A stretch of 64,000 nucleotides of DNA. Source: Hypericum androsaemum. Taxonomy: Eukaryota; Streptophyta; Magnoliopsida; Malpighiales; Hypericaceae. A program made the translations under genes and the position numbers. Of the stretch, positions 58,895 to 64,000 are shown piece by piece. The first letter of the stretch is position 1, and every line of letters starts with the position of its first letter. Location: contig OZ023197.1 of NCBI GenBank assembly GCA_963995505.1, forward strand, positions 14,816,475 through 14,880,474, read 5' to 3'. The notes beneath the pieces are model-generated. The model was not told the origin of the DNA. It worked only from the letters and a program-made list of their open reading frames with translations, and did no database searches.

Positions 58895-59020
58895 ATATCA
58901 TTCATGCATGCACATACATGCATACATATTCATAATTCATTTACATACATGCATTCACATACGCATACATGCATATTCATAATTCATTTATATACATGCA
59001 TTCACATAAGCATCCATGAC
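58895..59020. repeat. ATGCAT-rich minisatellite block 4
   Basis: The shortest block, with about two and a half copies. The conserved tail follows (59007-59160). Confidence 0.9.
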
Positions 59021-59440
59021 TCCCTTTTTCATTCAACTCTTCTCCATCTCGTTAGTTGGTTTATTGTATCCTTGAATTATGTATTTTTTTTACCTGTTCT
59101 GAATTGACATGATATTAGTTGTGGAATATGTAAGGTTAGATATCTTGACACTTTTAAAAACATGAGTACAAGGTGCGACAATCGAAAGAATAACAGTTAG
59201 TAATTTAATTTTTTATAAGTTAAATCTCGAAATTGTTAGTTTACTGCTGAAGAGGGTGTTACGTTCTTATTCCTTTGGTTCGTGGGTCGGTGCTAACTCT
59301 GGTTCTTCTTGACGATGAGGTGGTTCATCCTAATGGATATTCGTTGCGTTGGGATGAATAGCTTTGAATTTTGGCTATTGTTCGTGATGCAACTTAGGGT
59401 GTCTGGAGAGACTTACTGATCCATTGTTTACTCATTGCAG

Positions 59441-60219
59441 GTTCCAACCTTTGATGAAGATGAGGAACATACTTTCGTTTCTCGAAATCAAAGGTCGACA
59501 GCTCTCCCTTGATGCAACTTCATTTAGTTTGCATCTCACAAGTGAATAAATCTTCTACATTTCCTTTCGCAGCTAAGATATGAAGCATACTTGATGGACT
59601 ATTATATACCGAAGAATACTGGGCATTCTCCTCAAGACAAAATAGTGAGCAATCCACCTTGTAATAAGATCAATTTTGCCGGAGTGGGTTGCTTTAACAG
59701 TTGGAAAGGATTAGATGGATATGAACTGGAACTTGGTTTCTGATTAATCTTTGTGTATTGTATTAGTGCGGAAAATTAATTTTTTCCCTTTCGTTGGCTG
59801 CGGTTATTTGTAATGCAGACATATAATATTGAGACATCTGCATGTCTTATAAGCCCACAGAAAGTGAGGTATGATTGCATTTTGTACCGCTTTATATCTA
59901 AAACTTGTTTCTGTGTTCATAGATCGTTTTTTTTCTATGTACTTCTTTTAAATGGAAGGGGAGCGGAGAAAAGAACCAATGTTTCAATGGTCGGTATAAT
60001 TTTATACCACTTTTTGATCAGGATTCGAAGCAGCACTCTTTGTGTTCAATGTATTTCGTCTTTAATTGGCTGCAGGAGACAGGGCCACAACTTCCCACTA
60101 ATGTGTCTGGAATGTTCACGTTTGGCACCAACACTGTGCAAGCTTTTGGTCGATTCAACTGTAGGTCAGGATTCCAAGTCGTTTCATTCAACACAATTGA
60201 TACTTTTGATGATCGTTGA
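59441..60219 (+). CDS. gene D, last four exons, protein not recognised
   Basis: Exon-like segments join in phase: 59441-59493 (VPTFDEDEEHTFVSRNQ), 59578-59644 (RYEAYLMDYYIPKNTGHSPQ), 59819-59863 (TYNIETSACLISPQK) and 60076-60219 (ETGPQLPTNVSGMFTFGTNT, then VQAFGRFNCRSGFQVVSFNT, ending DTFDDR and TGA). All use AG acceptors and GT donors. The second requires the AG of CTAAG rather than the AG five bases upstream, which would give a stop. The first exon accepts a phase-0 upstream exon, exactly what the 54-base units of the preceding array supply. The family is unknown to me. Confidence 0.55.
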
Positions 60220-60825
60220 AATATTGTTGTCGCCTTCATTAGTAACATGTAGCTAAGCTTATCTATAGCCGATGTTATTAATAGTAAGTGTAATTAGGCA
60301 AACATTTTTCTAGTTAAATACAATTCCACTTATTAAAAAAAATCTCTTGAAATTGCTCTAATAAAGACAGAATCAAAATGTATTTAGCGTGGTTTTTTTT
60401 GTTATAGTTCTTGTTTTACTAATGGGTGGGTTTTTTTTTTCTTTCATGTTTTGACTCTTATGTAATTAACCTGAAAATTAATTCTAGCGATATTGATGTC
60501 AGGATAGCAATATTCTTTATCGGCGTACTCTTTTCTACTGTGATTTTTTTCCATCTAATTTTACTGCGGTAGGATTTTAATGAGGCTGGCAGTCGCAATC
60601 TTGATAAGAAAATTTTACATTAATTAGTTATAAAATATTACCTTTATTAAACTTTACTTATAAAAAATTGCATTTTCTGAGGATGAAGTAATCAACTATA
60701 CAATGGTTAGTACATGATGTAACACCAACCCTTTCTGTACATGACCGACACACAGAGTATACAACTCTCAAGGCTATACGTATGAACTTGCATTTACATA
60801 CTGATGATGTTGCGAGGAGCGGCCG
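60220..60825. other. convergent intergenic region between gene D and GC1
   Basis: It should hold both 3' UTRs. AT-rich, no additional gene. Confidence 0.5.
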
Positions 60826-63175
60826 CTATCTGTTGTTGCTCCTCTCCAGCGATATCTGCATCAACACACGCACACACATATGACAAGTTAAGTTTAAAGA
60901 AGAAATGCATGAGGTTAGCTGGGCCATGTTTCCCTACCAGTATAAGATCTTCATCGGTACCGAAGGTTCTGCGAGATTCTTCTAGGCATTTCGACGAGAT
61001 TTTGTCCCTGCAATTTTCACTACCTTTGTTAGTGTCACTAGAATTATTTGAATTCCTAGTTATGGAACTAAAGATTTGCGAGCCAACTCCGAGTCTACAT
61101 GTAGGAATAGCAATTCACGAATTGGCATTTTGACTATCTCAGTCTTTGGCTTAGGAGATGAACTGTTCTTGGAGTTCTGCCAAGAGGAATTACCAGGAAA
61201 AGTCATTGGCATAGACCTGAAACGCAACGTAGGAAGAAGAATAGTACCTAGAACTGGCAGGATCTCGTATCTCAAACTCGTCCGAGCTAGCATCGTACCC
61301 GCAGATGACAATATAGTGACCTGTTGTCAACAACTTTTGGTTCTGGCATCAATTGAGTAGCACAGAACAAAAAGTAAGTCATGGATGCAGACGCTTGTGA
61401 CAGAATAGGTTATCTTCCAGTGAAGGAGAGTAGGAGACCAGAGAATGCATAAGCCTATGAGAAAAAAGCATAGCCAGTCCTCACCTGTGTAGCCTAGAGA
61501 GCTGTCTCTCATGCCGGATACTATAACATCCTCTAGCCAAGAACGACTGACACACATTCAAGAGAGTAAATGATCGGCTGTCGGCTTGCTGTAGATACTT
61601 CATCAGAGGAATCAACCAAATGTTCGGTTAAAACAATTGAAGCCATACCTAAACTTATAAAGGTCAACCAAGGCAATGGCAAGATATTTCCCTGATAAGA
61701 TCAAGCGAGAAAGTTCCCTTTCATTCACCGACCTGCACTGTTGAAAGCAAAGTTTCACAAAACCTAACATTGCTAAACAATAACATGAATCATGCCACGG
61801 ACAGCAGATTCTTTTAGAAACATTAGATAGCTAGAACTGCCTAACTGCCATGAGTAACAAGATAAAAAACTAACTAGCGCAGGAACACTGTCACACCAAT
61901 GGTCCTAATCACCAGGAATTTCAATTACTCCCTCGAACCTCTTTCCGCAAAACAATAGAACGAGACACGAGTAGTACTGCAAATTCCGATTTCAGTGATA
62001 TGCCTGCTCATTCAGGAGACAAGTCCTTCATAGTCAACATGGCTGGCTAACCCCAAAAGAGGCGCACTCTATAATGGGTTAAGGACAATAATTCCCATCT
62101 AATGCATCCTTTACCTATTATACCTGTATGTCAATCCCTTCAGCTACAGCTTTCTGAAACAGCGTGTCCACTCGAACTAAGTCAGTAGGCAGTTGCTCCT
62201 GTTGAAAGATACATCAGACGACTATGAGTTTTCGATATATTCAGAATGTGGCCAATATGTATTGGTTTGAGCACATTAAGAAGTCGACTCAGTCAGTTGA
62301 TAGCGGTTGACAAGGTGCTACAGCCGAACATGTGCGATGGAGATACATAAATTATCTTAGACAATTTGACATTTGATAGATTAGCTTACTCCTTGGAAGA
62401 AACATAAAACAAACTGAAGTAGAATGCATGTTCCCATGACTTCTTTGCAGTATGACTAAGTCAGCTGGCAAATATGATGTTGAAGAACATCACCTCATAG
62501 AATTTCTCATCTGAGTAGCTAGGATTCGCTCCAATCGTCACAGTAAAGTAAGAGAACTTTACAGAAAATTTTAGTAGCAAAAATACCAGATCAACAGTCC
62601 AGATGCTGCAACAGAAAAGATAATATAGAGATGTCAAAAATCAACTTTCCACTCAAGCAGCTGCAGAGCATTCACCTCCAAGGAACATATGGTTACTTAC
62701 AAATGTCCAAGATATTATAACCTAAATCGTAAAATTTTACATACCTGGTTGTACCACAAAGGTCTATCAAGGCCTCTAGACTGCAGTTTTCGATTCCAAC
62801 AGTATTTAAAACCATCAAAACACAAGCAACTCCGCAATCCCAAGAATGCAGCTGGTTTACGTGCGCTACCTACATCGATAAGACCAGTATAAGCAGCGAA
62901 ACAAGAGTGGTCTAAATTTCACGAAATAGTTGTGTTTATCAGTTATCAGTTATCAGAAACTCGGACATGATGTAGCATAAACAAGACAAGAAGAATACTT
63001 CAATGAACCGTGAAACTGGCAACGCAGCATCTGCACCGAGACACTTTCTACCACCGTAAGACGGCCTAACTTGGTGCCATCCTCCTGCATTCACAACATT
63101 TCCATCCAATCCTACTGTATCCTCATCATCTTCTCCATTGAGCAACTTGTTTAAGAGGAAGTAGAACGGCCACAT
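60826..63175 (-). CDS. GC1: guanylyl cyclase 1 (Guanylate_cyc_2, C39-peptidase-like fold)
   Basis: Plant GC1 was described as a soluble guanylyl cyclase making cGMP; its fold resembles C39 cysteine peptidases. Nine exons join in phase: 62999-63175, 62745-62869, 62494-62605, 62124-62198, 61649-61737, 61485-61546, 61248-61320, 60938-61007 and 60826-60855, giving 270 residues (Arabidopsis about 274). I chose the start at MWPFYFLLNKLLNGEDDEDT, as in the family; an in-frame ATG nine codons upstream (63202) is possible. Motifs are QLHSWDCGVACVLMVL (Cys), IWTVDLVFLL, EQLPTDLVRVDTLFQKA, ILSGKYLAIALVD, GHYIVICGYDASSDEFEIRD (His, Asp) and FGTDEDLILISLE. The Cys/His/Asp set is retained. The gene appears intact and converges with gene D. 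Confidence 0.95.
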
Positions 63176-64000
63176 CAGAACACCAAACCTCCACCACTCC
63201 ACTCAAAGATCAAGACTTTTCATCAACGCTACACTCTGAGGATAAACAATCAATTCCAAAGACCACCAATCAATCACCCCTTCTTGCAACAAACTCCGAA
63301 GAGAAAATTCAACATCAAGCCTCATCCAAACCAGTAAAATCAATAAAGCTCATTCCTCCAATAACAATAAGAAACACTTTGATTAAAAAAAGAAGGGTTT
63401 TTTGTAATTACATCCAAAGAATATGAATAGTCAGAATTTAAACTTCCAGCTGAAAGGGGGAAAAACCCACCAAACGGGCAATCAACCAAAGTTGATCAGC
63501 TCACAAAGATTCAAACTTGATGTAGGAAATCGCGGCTCACATGTACCTACCGCCCCCAAGAACACAGGACCAATAAAATAAAGCAGCTGAATCTATTACT
63601 CTTCTTAAAAAGGGAATCATCGTGAAGCTTCCATATAATACAGGTCGTTGGTTGGTTTGAAAAGATTGGCGGGGTAAATTAATAATACAGAAACAGGAAG
63701 TTGGTTGCCTACCTTTGATGTCGGAGGGAAGCCCAGATGATAAAGACGGCGAATTTCCTTTGTCTGAATTGGTACTCTTATCATTCTGTTTCTTCTTCTT
63801 CTTCTTATTTTGGATTGGAGGATGTTTATAGTGTAATGAGAAATATAAAGTTTTATTTTGGGATAAACGTGATTGACTCTGAGTAGGTGCTGGATCCAGG
63901 GTGGGCCACCTTCCAGTTTGACCTTATTGGCCAATGGCTATTTAAGGGGTAAATTACTCTGATGTCCTTCGTATTTGACTCAATCGATAATTTAGTCTTC
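63176..64000 (-). promoter_or_regulatory. GC1 5' UTR and promoter region
   Basis: A donor-like AAG/GTAGGC near 63711 (minus strand) suggests a 5' UTR exon upstream of 63712 and a 5' UTR intron. An (AAG)n tract on the minus strand (about 63788-63808) lies in that UTR. Beyond 63830 is probable promoter DNA. No other gene seen. Confidence 0.5.

Larger units (their letters stand above)
53745..59360 (+). repeat. tandem array of about 20 exon-like units of about 200 bp
   Basis: Each unit has a pyrimidine-rich tract ending TTCTTCTTTAG, then a 54-base segment whose consensus translates VVLLGDQVVHPDGYSLRR, then a donor-like GTTTGCATTCC. A T-rich intron-like stretch with TTGCAAAGTATTCTTTTGAC, TTTCTTTCTCTAGATAAAGT and GCTCAAGAGGATGTTACGTT completes the unit. 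The 54 bases are a whole number of codons in phase 0. Units starting near 53927, 55390, 55593, 56637, 57519, 57942, 58142, 58342 and 58749 keep the frame open. Others have stops or indels (near 54770, 54980, 55190). Adjacent units in the well-ordered part are spaced 196-207 bp. The array sits within the presumed intron region of gene D. Confidence 0.85.

Noticed and set aside
53745..59360. CRISPR-like array of regular repeats
   Set aside because: The units are long, degenerate, AT-rich and lie in a plant gene; there are no short identical repeats with unique spacers.

Overview
The window is nuclear DNA from a flowering plant, most likely a dicot. Genes carry many short GT-AG introns, intergenic DNA is AT-rich, and plant-specific families (UDP-glycosyltransferase, peroxisomal NAD carrier, guanylyl cyclase 1) sit among LTR retrotransposons. 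I cannot name the species.

Three intact single-copy-type genes lie on the minus strand at the left end: a conserved plant protein of unknown function (1-1711, 3' end cut by the window), signal peptidase complex subunit 2 (SPCS2/SPC25, 2611-3985) and a peroxisomal NAD carrier of the PXN type (4788-7286). I worked out their exons by hand and all phases close. SPCS2 contains a probable U12-type AT-AA intron, and PXN has two GC-AG introns. A fourth intact gene, guanylyl cyclase 1 (GC1, 60826-63175, minus), sits at the right end.

The middle, about 7.9-50.8 kb, is a decayed accessory region. It holds a cluster of UGT76-like glycosyltransferase copies: two near full length (39921-41394 and 42298-44432) and at least four fragments (8466-8815, 8816-9518, 25833-26159, 27830-27950). 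Each carries its own lesion. A ubiquitin-repeat relic (9831-21470) has been split by two Copia insertions. A diverged gene of unknown function (28404-30102) carries in-frame stops.

The mobile elements are: a full-length Copia element (12175-18282, TSD GTTTC); a second copy of the same family on the opposite strand (31723-37929, TSD GGAAG); a truncated Tnt1-like Copia (18561-21351); a 3' Copia fragment (about 23485-25832); a small non-autonomous LTR element (38621-39792, TSD AGATT) with a paralogous empty site; a coding-poor LTR element (45698-50793); and, inside the 3' LTR of that last one, a 1.27-kb Mutator-like transposon with long TIRs and a perfect 9-bp TSD (49380-50644).

The most unusual structure is at 53.7-59.4 kb. 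About twenty degenerate units of roughly 200 bp each contain an 18-codon exon-like segment between a splice-acceptor-like and a donor-like sequence. At least nine copies keep the same open reading frame. The units are mixed with four blocks of an ATGCAT-rich minisatellite, and in-phase exons of an unrecognised gene follow. The second most unusual signal is in both full-length Copia copies: the primer-binding position carries a 14-nt perfect complement to a segment of their own LTR instead of a tRNA-iMet site.
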